DNA from: Zanthoxylum bungeanum
Lineage: Eukaryota; Streptophyta; Magnoliopsida; Sapindales; Rutaceae
Length of the DNA stretch: 64,000 bases
Direction of reading: 5' to 3'
Assembly: GCA_019454045.1 (NCBI GenBank)
Contig: SKCR01017753.1
Location: 1-64,000, forward strand
Shown in pieces: positions 36,686-49,268 of this stretch (positions within the stretch are counted from its first letter, which is position 1; the number at the start of each line of letters is the position of its first letter). The notes under the pieces were generated by a model. It saw nothing but the letters and a program-made list of their open reading frames with translations. It made no database searches and was not told where the DNA came from. The position numbers were made by a program, and so were the translations under genes.

Positions 36686-37417
36686 CAAGATACATTTGAT
36701 GCTTGGAAGAAACACGTCGATGATGATGAGCAAGCAGTTTGCATAATGCTTGGCTCTATGTCGGACGAACTTCAGAAAGCTCACGAAGATATAGATGCTC
36801 AAACCATCATCTTTCACTTGAAGGAGTTGTATGCAACTTCCGTTCATACCGTGAGATTCCAAGTCTCATGTGCCTTATTCCAAACAAGGTATAAGGAAGG
36901 ATCTGTTAGTGGACATGTGCTTAAGATGATTGGCCATATTGAAAAATTGGCCAACCTCGGGTTCATCATGGATCATGAGATATGTCACTATCTAATTCTT
37001 CAATCCTTACCAAAAGAATTCTCTAACATTATTATGCAGTTTCATCTGTCTGATAAAGAAGCTACTTTAGCAGAATTGCACAATCTGATAAAGCAAGCAG
37101 AGAAGGACTTGAAACCGGAGCTTAAAACCTCCGTCATGCTTACAGGTACGGACCTGAAGCCACGAGGCCCAAAGAAAAATAAGGGCAAGGCCAAGACTGC
37201 AGATCACCTAAAGCCCAATGGTAAGGTGGAGAAGAAAAAGGGAAAGAGGAAATGTTTCTTTTGTGGAAAGAAGTGTCATTGGAAGAAAGACTGCAGATCC
37301 TTGAAAGCCAAGGAAGCTAGGGAAGCCCAAGAGGCCAAGAAGCCTAATGCTTCAGGTATGTTGTATATGATTGAACTATATTATCAAAACTCTGAACCTT
37401 CTACTTGGGGTACTTGA
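36686..37417 (+). pseudogene. Element B gag, second part
   Basis: Continues the copia gag after element C: DQDTFDAWKKH...ICHYLILQSLPKEFSNIIMQF (UBN2 capsid region), a Lys-rich stretch, and a complete CCHC zinc knuckle CFFCGKKCHWKKDC. The frame ends at the TGA at 37415. The protease frame (LDTGCGTHLCNN) starts a few bases earlier in another frame. Confidence 0.85.
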
Positions 37418-40400
37418 CACCGGTTGTGGAACTCACTTATGTAACAATGTGCAGGGCCTAAGAAACAGTAGGAGACTTCATCATGGGGAGGTTGACTTAC
37501 GCATTGGTAATGGAGCAAAACTGGCTGCCTAATAAGTGACTTGTGCGTGGGGAATTATTCATTAGTTTTTCCGAATGGTTTAGTTTTAGACTTAGAAGAT
37601 TGTGTTTATGTACCTTCTCTAGTAAAGAACTTCATTTCAATTTCTTCTTTATGTAATAAAGGCGTTTCATGCCTAATAAGTTGTAATGAATGCTCTATTT
37701 ATTTCAATGAAATAAAATATGGAGATGGTATTTTGAATAATGGTATCTATGTCTTACAAACTAACAAAGAATATTCAACCTCTAATATATACAACGTTAA
37801 CTCGAATAATCTCAATGAATCACTTCTACGGCATAGTCGCTTAGGTCATATCAATGAAACAAGTTTAACTAAGCTACATAAGGATGGGTATTTCAAACCC
37901 TTCAAACGTAAACCTTATGGAATTTATGAGTCTTGTTTACTTGGTAAAATGACCAAATTACCCTTCAAAGGTAAAGGACAGCGTGCAGCGGAGACATTAG
38001 AACTCATACACTCTGATGTATGCGGACCAATGTCAGTCACCGCTAGAGGTGGATTCTCCTACTTCATTACCTTTATCGATGATCATTCGCGATATGGGTA
38101 TGTGTACCTTATGCGGTACAAATCTGAAGCCTTTAAGAAATTCAAAGATTTCAAGGCTGAAGTAGAAAACAAGCTTAATAAAAGTATTAAGTCACTAAGG
38201 TCTGACAGAGGTGGTGAATACTTAAGCAACAAATTTCAAGATTACTTGAGAGAAAATGACATTGTTTCCCAGTGGACTCCTCTGGGAACTCCACAGCATA
38301 ATGGGGTCTCCGAAAGGAGAAATCAGACATTATTAGATATGGTCCGATCAATGATGCCAGACACGAATCTACCTCTTTCATTTTGGGGTCTTGCTTTAGA
38401 AACTGCAACACTAATACTAAACCAAGTTCCTTCCAAGACTGTTAGTCAAACACCATATGAGTTATGGTCTAGGAAACGTCATAGTCTTAGTTATCTAAGA
38501 GTTTGGGGATGTGACACATATATCAAGTTCACACAAACTAACAAATTGGATGATAGGGCAGTTAAATGTATGTCTGTAGGATATGCCTTGAACTCAAGAG
38601 CATATGTGTTCTACGTCCCAAATGAACAAAGAACATTTGTCTCACGAAATGCTAAATTTCTAGAGAATGAATTCCTTCTTAAGAAATATAGTGGGAGTAG
38701 ACTTGACCTCGATGAGGTACGAGAAGAACAAACTAACATAGAACTAAACCCCAGGCCCCTCAAAAGGGCAGCGACGGAACAACCACAAGGTTATGAACTC
38801 AGAAGGTCTGGTAGGGAAAGACATGAGCCTGAAAAATATGGTTTCCATATTGATGAGGAACATGATCAGGTCATTGATAATGACGATCCCACCAGTTATG
38901 ACGAAGCAATGTGTGACATTGATTCAGTCAAGTGGCTTGAGGCCATGAAATCCGAAATAGACTATATGTATCAGAATCAAGTCTGGGACTTGGTAGATGC
39001 ACCTGAAGGGATAAAACTCATCGGCTGCAAGTGGATTTACAAGCGTAAAACTGATGCAGAAGGCAACATCCAAACCTATAAGGCTAGGTTGGTAGCGAAA
39101 GGTTATAGAAAAATCCAAGGAATTGACTATGACGAAACCTTCTCGCCTGTTGCAATGATAAAGTCCATTTGAATTTTACTGGCACTAGCTGCACACTTTG
39201 ATTATGAGATTTGGCAGATGGATGACAAAACAACTTTCATTAATGGGAACCTCATAAAGGAAGTCTATATGACACAACCTGAGGGTTTGCATCTAAGGAT
39301 GATCATAATAAAGTATGCAAGCTTAAACGATCCATTTATGGACTCAAGCAAGCCTCCAGAAGTTGGAATATACGATTTGATGAGACAATCAAAGAATTTG
39401 ACTTCATAAAAAATGTAGACGAGCCTTGTGTTTACAGAAAAAGTAGTGGGAGTGCTGTTGTATTTCTTGTATTATATGTCGATGACATATTAATCATCGG
39501 GAATGATATTCCCATGATGCAAGCCACCAAGCAATGGTTATCTCAGAATTTCTCCATGAAAGATTTGGGAGAAGCAGCCTACATCCTCGGCATTAAGATC
39601 TACCATAATAGATCTAAGAGGTTGTTAGGACTTTCTCAATCTACGTACATAGATAAAGTTTTGAAAAGATTCAAAATAGAAGATTCCAAAAGAGGTAATT
39701 TACCTACTTGTCATGGAATTAAATTATCTAAGGAGCAATGTCCACATACTCCTTCAGATAGAGAGCGTATGAGTATGATCCTTTATGCTTCAGCAACAGG
39801 ATCGATCATGTATGCCATGCTATGTACAAGACCTGATGTCTCTTATGCTCTTAGCATAACGAGCAGGTTTCAGACAAATCCTGGTGAGCAACATTGGGCA
39901 GCTGTCAAAATAATCCTCAAGTATCTGAGAAGAACTAAGGATGTTTTTTTGACATACGGAGATTGTTCTGAGATGAAAGTCATTGCTTACTGTGATATAA
40001 GCTTTCAAACCGATAAGGATGACAACAGATCATAAATAGGATATCTGTTTACTTTAAATGGCGGTGGTGTAATTTGGAAAAAGCTTAAAGCAGTCAACTA
40101 CAGCGGAATCCACCACTGAAGCCGAGTATATTGCAGCATTTAAGGCAGCTAAAGAAGCAGTCTGGATAAAGAATTTCATCACGGAGCTGGAAGTGCTTCC
40201 CGCGATAAAGAATGGCGTCATGATGTACTGTGAAAACACGGGTGCCATTACTCAATCAAAGGAACCAAGGTCCCACCAAAAATCCAAGCATGTACTCAGG
40301 CGATTTCATCTCATCAGGGAGATTGTTAAGAGAAAAGAAGTTATTATAGAGAAAATACCCACATAAGATAATCTTGCAGATTCTCTAACTAAAGGGCTGA

Positions 40401-40440
40401 CTCAACAAAAGCATGATAGGCACACCCGAGAGTATGGTGT
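37405..40440 (+). pseudogene. Element B protease, integrase, RT and RNase H
   Basis: Protease LDTGCGTH is near 37408-37430, then two stops near 37530. The longest open piece is 37541-39172 (543 codons). It has an integrase zinc region (first Cys of the CxxC changed to Tyr), the DDE core (IHSDVCGPM, SDRGGEY, GVSERRN) and the start of RT (GCKWIYKRK). A TGA at 39170-39172 replaces a probable Arg codon. After a further shift near 39290, RT resumes with LYVDD near 39470-39480. RNase H runs to 40035 and then on in pieces past 40400. It is non-functional. Confidence 0.85.
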
Positions 40441-40466
40441 CCAGATTCATACTAGTTGGCTATAGT

Positions 40467-42383
40467 CCCTATACCCAACTTGTGGATGGGCTATATGTAC
40501 ATGTATTTGTAATATTTTCATTAATTAATAAAATGGTAATCTTTATTATACGTGTCTTACATAACTTATATGAATCATCAACACTGTAATAAAGCCTTTG
40601 GAGTAATAAGACGATGGCTTCCACGCCTTATGAGAATCATTACTCTTAAATTTTCCTAGTCATAGTTTTGTGAATAATCTGGGCGTTCACAAAGCGGAGA
40701 GACTAGCATGATGATATGATCCGCCCTTAAGTGGGGTAGCCGATCTCATAGGCTACTAGCGGAGATCCATCCGCTTGGTGTATCACATGGATGCATGAGT
40801 TGCTCGTGTCCATCGAACTGACCGCCAAAAGTTTTCATATGGAGTGTTTATCCCATGTGTCTGTGAGAACTTTCATGTATCGATTATATGACTAGTCCTT
40901 AGACTTAAGGTCTTTACAATCTTATGTGTGGATCAAATAACTTTGACATTCTCCATCTCCGGTTCAAAAGATCCAGTCATAAGGGTATGATTGGGTCATT
41001 TGTTGAAACACATGAAGTTTGTAAAGATACAACAGAGAATCGCCACTCTCTCGGATAATATTTTCTTATAAGAGTAGTATTCCAGTTCGTGGGTTGATAT
41101 GTGTGATCAGTGCTTGGGACTGTGGCCACATCGGAAGAATCATGTGAGATTCTTGGGTTAGCACGATTTATGACACTATCAACATCATACCTTTGAACAT
41201 ATGGGTAGACACTTTCCGTACCCTAGGTCAATAGGTGGGGATACAGTGAGGCGAGGGACCGTACCATATGTAAATCGCATACAGAATGGGTATATATATT
41301 TTTCCTTCTCATTTGGGGGTTTTGGCATGTTGTTAGATGTCAACCTTGGTCATTGAAATCGAACGACCATCTGATCGGAGGATAATTTTTGTTCGATTAA
41401 ATTATCACGATTCATTTCATGTCCAACTTGAGAGGAACCCAAAAGGTCACACACAACAAAGTCGAAATCAATGGTTAACAGTGCACAATACAAATATAAC
41501 AACATATATAATTGCTGTAGGAATTGTTCATAAATGGTTCAATGTGTTTAATTATTGAACAGATCATTTATGAGGTTCCATATTGGCTTAGGGATTGGTG
41601 AATGACGATAAGGGCACTTTGGAAATTGGAATAAAAAAAAATTATATTCACATGAATAGTAAAAAAAAATTTATTTGTTTTGAATTCCAATTCGGCCCAA
41701 ACTCTTATCAGGGTTTTATAATCTCATTAAACCACTAAATTAAGATCCAATGGCTAAGATTAAATTAGCTTTTATCCCACATCGGATTCTTAATTAATTT
41801 TGTTGTCTTTGGAGCACTATATAAACCCAAAGAATTCTTTAGAAATTTGCTACACCAAAACCTATCATATATTGGGTTTGTATAAGTGAGCAACTCTAAA
41901 GTTTAAGAGTAAGCCACTGATTTTGAGGATCCTTAAGTCTAATTGACTAGAGGAACCTCGAGTTAAAAGTTTTGAGGTATTTGCCTAGGCTAGCACCAAG
42001 GGCAAAATACTCGTGCACTCATGGCGTAGTCTTGCCGTTGAGTTTTGGCTTTAGTGTGTGCATATTTGGAGGCCACACACTTGGGTGGCTCTTTGGAATG
42101 TGGAAGAGCTTGCTGAGTTCGAAAAAAGCTTGTAGATTGGAGGGAGGACTGGAGGAGTCTACGGTTCAAGTAAGTCTTTTTCTTTCTTTATTTTAATTAC
42201 AGTTCTTATGATAGTTAGCATGTTTAGATTTATGTTCTTTGCATGTTTTATGATTTTTATGCTTAGAATATATAGTAACATGCCTAGGCTTGTAGAATAA
42301 TTAAAACAAATGGGTCTTGGGCAAAGGGAAAGCGGCATAATAATTTTGATTTTCCGCTGCGCACTCGCGGCCGCTTCCCAACA
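40467..42383 (+). repeat. 3' LTR of copia element B
   Basis: Matches the 5' LTR from CCCTATACCCAACTTGTGG onward. The polypurine tract and the first 10-15 LTR bases are missing, because the coding remnant joins directly at about 40466. It keeps about 450 bases lost from the 5' LTR. TATA box at 41818-41825. Confidence 0.82.
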
Positions 42384-42610
42384 TGTTTTTCTTGCTCTCG
42401 ATTGTTTTAGATTATTACCTTCAGACTTAAAACCTCTTGTGTATCACTCATACACTAAGTCTGAAAGCACTAGAGTAATCAAGAGTAAACTAGGCAATTT
42501 ACAATATGTGATTTAAATCAAACAATTTTGATAAATGGATAATGCATATATTATTTCAATAAAATAATTTTGTTTACAATACATGAAGCTCTAGGGCATA
42601 TATCCTAACA
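42384..42610 (-). repeat. 3' LTR of copia element A, proximal part
   Basis: The minus strand starts TGTTAGGATATATGCCC at 42610, right after the purine tract AAGTGAGAGAT (42621-42611). It is interrupted at 42384 by element B. Confidence 0.75.
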
Positions 42611-42624
42611 ATCTCTCACTTGAA

Positions 42625-44584
42625 CTAGAGCAAATGAGACATGTCATGAAATCTTAAACCCTTTAGGTGACCTTCAAAAACTTTAACCGATAAGGTCTTT
42701 GTAAATGGATCAGCCAAGTTCTCTTCAGATGCAATCTGTGTGACAAAAATGTCTTCTCTCTGCACTATCTCTCTGATGAGATGATATTTTATCTCTATAT
42801 GCTTTCCTCTCTTGTGGCTTCTTGGTTTCTTGGAATTTTCCACTACACCACTATTATCGCAATAAAATGTAAGTGGTTTATCCATATTTGGAACAACTTC
42901 CAGATCTCCCAAGAACTTACGGAGCCAGACTGCTTCCTTAGCTGCTTCACAAGCTGCTACATATTCAGCCTTCATGGTGGAGTCAACAATATAATATTGC
43001 TTTATGCTGCTCCATACAATATCCCCACCACCTAGGGTGAACACTGATCCATATTTTGATTTCCTAGAATCGACATTCGCCTGAAAATCAGAGTCTGTAT
43101 ATCCCTTGAGGATCATATCCTCACCAGAATATACTATCATATAATTTCTCGTTCTCTTAAGATACTTAAGAAGATGTTTCACAGTCACCCAATGATCCAA
43201 TTCTGGGTTGGACTGAAACCAACTGACTACTTCCACTGCAATATAGATGTCTGGTCTCGTGCATAACATAGCATACATAAGACTTCAAACCGCTGAGGCA
43301 TATGGGATATGTCTCATTTCCTCAACTCATTGAGGTGTCTTAGGAGACTATTCCTTCGACATATGAATTCTATGCCTGGAAGGAAAATTTCCTTTCTTGG
43401 AATTCTATATTCCAAATCGCACAAGAGTCTTATCGATATAGGATGCTTGAGACATTACTAACAGTCGTCTCTTGCGACCCCAAATGATCAGGATCCCAAG
43501 TACATAATTGGTCTCTCCCAAATCTTTCATTTGGAGATGATTAACTAGCCATATTTTCACATCTGATAATATCTTTACATCATTTCCAATGAGTAAAATA
43601 TCATCGACGTACAAAATGAGAAAAACCATTTTACCTTCAATAATGCACTTGTAGACACAAGGCTCATCGATGTTCTGCTCAAGTTTATAAGACTTGATCG
43701 TAGTATCAAATCTTATGTTCCAAGATTGAAATGTTTGTTTAAGTCCATAAATGAACCTTTGCATCTTGCAAACTTTTTTCTCCTAACCTTGGGTTACGAA
43801 CCCCTCTAGTTATACCATTTAGAAACTTTCATCAAGATTTCCATTCAAGAATGCAGTATTGACGTCCATTTATCAAATCTCATAGTCATAATATGTGGCA
43901 ATAGAAAGAAGAATGCGGATGGATTTTAGCATGGTTACCGGTGAGAAAGTCTCCTCATAGTCGACTCCCTATTTTTGGGTATAACCATAGGCCATTAGCC
44001 TAGCCTTGAAGGTATGTACCTTCCCATCTAATCCTTTTTTTCTTTTGTAAATCCACTTTCAACCTATGGGTTTTACTCCATCAAGTTGGTCTATAAGTTC
44101 CCAGACTGAGTTGGAGTAGATAGACTCCATCTCGAGGTTCATGGCTTTGAGCCATTCCTCTTTATAAGAATCATCCATTGCACTACGATAGGTCAATAGA
44201 TCATCCATACCATCATTGGATGTGAGAAGTTGTGCCTCTCCATCTCCCAGATAGCGATCAAGTTATCGTACAACCCTCCCACTACGTCTAGATGATATAT
44301 TATTCTGATAAACTTACATCTGACGCTCAGATGTTGAAGATGTTATGTTTTTGTCAATAGTTGATGATGGTGTGCTAGTCGAACCAGCAAATAACTTCTC
44401 AAGTAACACTTTACTTCAAAATTTGAACTCTCTCATATAGTCCTCCTCAAGAAATATATCATTTGTAGACACAAATACTTTGTTATCTTCTGGACTATAA
44501 AAGAACCTACCTCTAGTTTCCTTAGGATAGCCTACAAATAGGCACACATTTGAACATGGCTCTAACTATTGAGGTAGATATTGA
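42625..44584 (-). pseudogene. Element A RT and RNase H, with integrase tail
   Basis: On the minus strand from 44584: end of integrase (VGYPKETRGRFFYSPEDNK), RT N-terminus with several stops (KWIYKRKKGLDGK near 44030), RT core 43764-43405 with LYVDD, and RNase H 43278-42625 (GYTDSDFQA, STMKAEYVA, FYCDNSG, ending FHDMSHLL). Gag, protease and most of integrase are cut away by the LTR at 44585. It is defective. Confidence 0.82.
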
Positions 44585-46332
44585 TGTTAGGGTTGGTGCT
44601 CAGAGTGTCAATCTGTATCGTATTTATGTCCGATTCATAAATACAAATAATTACATTTTCCGTAATATTACTTATTTAATGGTAGCACCTCTTGTCTTTT
44701 ATACACATATTCGATCTAATTGTGATTAGATATCTAATTATGATTAGATTGAAACTAAATCTGATTTAGTGATACATGTATATTAGACAAAGACCCTAGG
44801 ATTTACAACATAGTGCATAATTACAATGTAGTTTGTAATTGACATTGGGAAGCATCACTATAAGTTGTATATCCTTAAATAAAGTTCATGATCAAGATTT
44901 ACTAACACAAGGTCGGTTAGTAAAATCCGCCGAGACCAGTACATATCGTATATCGTGACTTGGTCCGATGGTTTATCCAAATGAACCATGAGTCTCAGGA
45001 GACTCGTATAGACATGTAGGTGTTTATTTGATAAACACTGAACGACTCACTGAAGATTTCCTAATAGATGGTACACCAACGTCAATAAGAATCTTCTCGA
45101 GTTGAGCGAGCATAGTGGTCCTTCGACTTGAGATACCACTGTGGATATATGATTTATCCTCCACACTTTGATGGCAGTCACGTCACCGATCTATTTAGAT
45201 CAGACCTCCGCCTGTTCGTTGGGTGTGGACTGATGCTAATGATATCTTGTGTGTATCAAGATAGAATCTGTCAGTCTTGTGTACATGGCATAGGCATCCT
45301 ACATGTGTTTACGATATAGTAAATCCATGGTCGTGGTATAACTTCGGAAAATCAGTTCCGAGTGTTATTTAGAGATCGTAATTTGAAAGTTGACTATATT
45401 ATACTGAAAGGATTTGACGTTTTTATCTATATCCCAGGTACAATATGGATAGTCTGTGACGGATGGATTATACGTATGCAATGACCTCGACTTGCATAGT
45501 TTAGCGAGATTATCCGTGGTCGTCATAATTCATGAGTGGGTGAATTATGGACACGAAATTAGATTTCGTGACAGATAAACCTAAACTTAGAGAGTCCCAC
45601 AATATGAAGTGTACTCGTTGAGCACTTGGGCAACGCGTTATGAATAATACAGATTATTCATAATACTTCATCAGATTAAGTGAGTTAATTCGAATCGTTA
45701 AACGGTTAAATGATAACACATGCATTATGGGATTTTGGTCATTTAATAATTATTGGGTATTTGTATTTGATACATAATTTGATTAGATACACATTAATTA
45801 AGTGTCAAATGAGACTTTGACACATGCGATTATATATATGTATTTTTTTATTTAGTGTAAATAAAAATACATATATAATAATAATTATATTAATTAATTA
45901 TTTAGATATTTAAATGTTAAATATTTAAATGATTAAATAATATCTATATTTCATAATTGTTATGTTATATGGCTAATTATTATTGGTTACATGTGGCATG
46001 TTTTAAATTAAACTTTAGGTGTCCAAATATGATTTGTTAACATAAAGTTTGATTTATTTAATTGAATTAAATTACAAAAAATGACCAAAATGCCCCTAGA
46101 GTCAGTCATGCTTGTTTAAATCAGGAAATTTTGTTTTTTTTTTTTCAAGCTCACCTATGGCTGAACACCCACCTAGACAAAACCTCTCAAATTTGGTTTG
46201 ATGAAACAAGAAGAAACATCAAGAAAATCAAGAAAAAGCTTTAAGGAATTAAGGAATTAAAGGTAATTCTATATCTCTTTAAGCCTGAAAACATGTTTCT
46301 TGATGATCTAGTGAGATTCTAGGGTTTCCTTT
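44585..46332 (+). repeat. Ty1/copia LTR fragment D
   Basis: Starts TGTTAGGGTTGGTGCTCAG inside the integrase of A. It runs about 1.75 kb without ORFs and is cut at 46333 by the next LTR. Related to the fragments at 15906-17650 (opposite orientation) and 17661-18010. Confidence 0.6.
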
Positions 46333-47292
46333 TGTTGGGTTTTCTAGGTCAAACCAAGATCAAATTAAGCAATGAAATGTGTGAATACAACAAAGTAAAG
46401 TAGCGGAAATACTCACTTTGATCGACTTTTGCGTTGCGAAGACAACAAAAAAATATGCTCCAAGCTTTTCCTCCTTGTGTGTTTCGGCCAAGGTCTCTTT
46501 GTTGTGTTCTTCAAGCTCCAAGCTTTGTGAATGATTCCATGCTTATAGATGGGTTTCCCTATCACCTTTGAATGACTCTTTGTGTGTGCTAGCACTCTTG
46601 AAAATTTGCAACAAATTTTCTTTTTGGTTCTTGAAGCTCACGGCTTTGGCAAGAAAATGGAGAAGAAAAATGGCACAATGCCGAGTGAGATGGAAAAAAT
46701 GTTAACTTGTTTTAATTTCAAAAATTAAAATCAAGATATACCAAATGTTTGGTAATAATCCCATCACTTTCAACTTTGTGTGTTTTACAAGTTTGTAACC
46801 ACCCAACAACTTCCATTAACATAAAGTTGATTAAATGACTAGGTGATATGACATGTGGGCACCACTTGATTCAAAATCTGAGTGGGCCCGCAACACATCC
46901 CGGGCTCGGGTTCGCTAATTCCAAATTAACGAATTTTCCGTTGCGACGTAATTAAATCAAATTTAATTAAATAATTATGCCTAGCAAAATTACTATTCAT
47001 GTCGCTAGTGAATTAATTCTAAATTAACTCGTTTTCCGGAATTAAAATCTAATTTTAATTCCGTGTCGAAATCTAATTTAGTTTAATATATCGAATATAT
47101 TATTTTATCGATTAATTTCGAATTAATCGTTCTCTCTCTTTAAATAGTATTTTATCCCAGATTAAATATCTCTGTAATTAATCCTAGATTAATTTTCTCT
47201 CTCTTATAATTAATCCCAGATTAATTATGTGCGAGTCATACGTCATCGGTGAATCTTCGGGAAGCGACCCATGAGATCCCTGGATATGTTGG
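46333..47292 (-). repeat. Partial LTR of copia family E (first copy)
   Basis: Plus strand starts TGTTGGGTTTTCTAGGTC and matches 47293-48291. It breaks off at GGATATGTTGG, where the second copy begins. There is no primer site on its left, so it is a 3' or solo LTR. Confidence 0.8.
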
Positions 47293-49268
47293 TGTTGGGT
47301 TTTCTAGGTCAAACCAAGATCATATTAAGATATGAAATGTGTGAATACAACAAAGTAAAGTTGCGGAAATACTCACTTTGATCGGCTTTGCGATGCGAAG
47401 AACAAAAAAAAAATTTCTGCTCCTTGAAGCTCTCGGCCATGCCTCTTTTTTGTGCTCCATGTTTGATCTCCAAGCTCCAAACTTTGTGTGTGGATTCCAT
47501 GCTCATGAATGGGTTTCCCTATCTCCTTTGTAAGACCCCTTTGAGTGCTAGCTCTTGAGATTTTGCAACAAAATCATGAAGAAGTGAAGCCTAGCTTCAC
47601 GCCCAAGAGAGGAAAAAAAGGCACCATTGCCGTGGGTTAGGGAGAGGGAGAGAAGAGTTGTGTATGTGTTTCTAAAACAATTACCAAGTTATTTTCCAAA
47701 GTCAAAAACCCTTTTTGGTATATGCTTTCCAAAAGCAATTTGGAGGGAAAAGAGCATTAATTGCTCTCAACCACCTCCATCACCAAAAAAGTGCCATGAC
47801 ACACATCACAAAAAAATGGATGTGACATGTGAGTGACTTGCGATGTGATTTGTGGCCGCACTTGATTCAAAATCGGAGTGGCCTCGCAAACACATTCCGG
47901 GCTGGGGTTCGTTAATTCCGACTTAACGAATTTTCCATTGCGACGTAATTAAATCAAATTTAATTAAATAATTATGCCTAGTAAAATTACTATTCATGTC
48001 GCTCGCGAATTAATTCTAAATTAACTCGTTCGCCCGAATTAAAATCCAATTTTAATTCCGCATCGAAATCTAATTTCGTATAATATATCGAATATATTAT
48101 TTTATCGATTAATTCCAAATTAATCGTTCTATCTCTTTAAATAATATTTTATCCCAGATAAAATATCTCTGAAATTAATCCTAGATTAATTTTCTCTCTC
48201 TCTTATAATTAATCCCAGATTAATTATGTCCGAGTCATACGTCATCGGTGAATCTTCGAAAAGCGACCCATGAGATCCCTGGATATGTTGGCAGTAAATC
48301 CGATCTCCGGACTATCCGAACACGTACGTACCTAGTACTACATTTTTACCGATTTACAAGATATGGTTGGCTTCTAGCAAAGCACCGTGCCTTCCCGATT
48401 CTCCAGAAATATTCTTATAGGAATATGTAATCTGTATCAGGCGTAGTATACGTAGTATTGCGTATTGCGATCCAGTATCGGATGTCACGTGCTAGGCATG
48501 GGGCTGGAATTGTGTCTGCCCCGTACGAAGCACATATTGGATCTCTGATAACTAGTTTCTATAATCGGAAAAATATGACCTAGTCATATTATCCCGATAG
48601 CTGCAGCATATAAGAGCACCAGTTCCGTATCCTATATGACCATCATCTCCATATGACTGAAGTGATACTTCCATCTTGACATCACACCCAATACACTACG
48701 ATTCTCAATATACCCAGAAGAGGCGTACACAGAACCTGTTAAAGCCCTGGATGACCAAAACCAAAGTATATTGATTGTCGCAAGTATTAGTGATGCAAGT
48801 ATCAGGTTAAGACCAAATACACCTACCCTGATTCGGAATTCCATAGACACATAGTCATACTACCAATGGAATTTCGAGGGGTCTATCCAGAGCGAAGCTG
48901 TTTCCGTACCATCGGTAAACACAACCTCCTATTACACTTGCATGAGTATCCAATACCCAAATATATGAGAACTATGCCGTTATGCTCTCATAACACGCAT
49001 AAGTGCAATACTTGTCTATTCCGCTTTATCGATGTCCAATCTCGATAATACTACCACTAGGGATGTTTTAATGATTAATCCTTAGTGGATTAATACTGTC
49101 TCATAAATTATTAATCCAGAACTAATCATATGGACTTTTATCATTTATGTATCCCGGTAATCCAATTACAAATGATAAAAGAGCAATTTCCTTTATCACA
49201 TAGTTAATTTGTACAACAACACCATGTTCTGTACAAATAGTGATGCTATGGGTCATAATTGTCCAACA
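47293..49268 (-). repeat. LTR of copia family E (second copy, 3' LTR)
   Basis: Runs from TGTTGGGTTTTC to AATTGTCCAACA on the plus strand. The purine tract (AAGTGGGAGAT on the minus strand) follows directly on the right, so this is the 3' LTR of a minus-strand element. Confidence 0.85.

Larger units (their letters stand above)
19709..42383 (+). mobile_element. Ty1/copia element B (contains gypsy element C)
   Basis: Direct LTRs at 19709-21170 and about 40467-42383 both end CGGCCGCTTCCCAACA. Gag, protease, integrase, RT and RNase H follow in copia order (integrase before RT). Gag is split by element C. Without C the element is about 8.7 kb. Bases flanking it (CATTT left, TGTTT right) agree at 3 of 5 positions, so its target duplication is decayed or the ends are slightly off. 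It lies inside the LTR of A. Confidence 0.85.
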
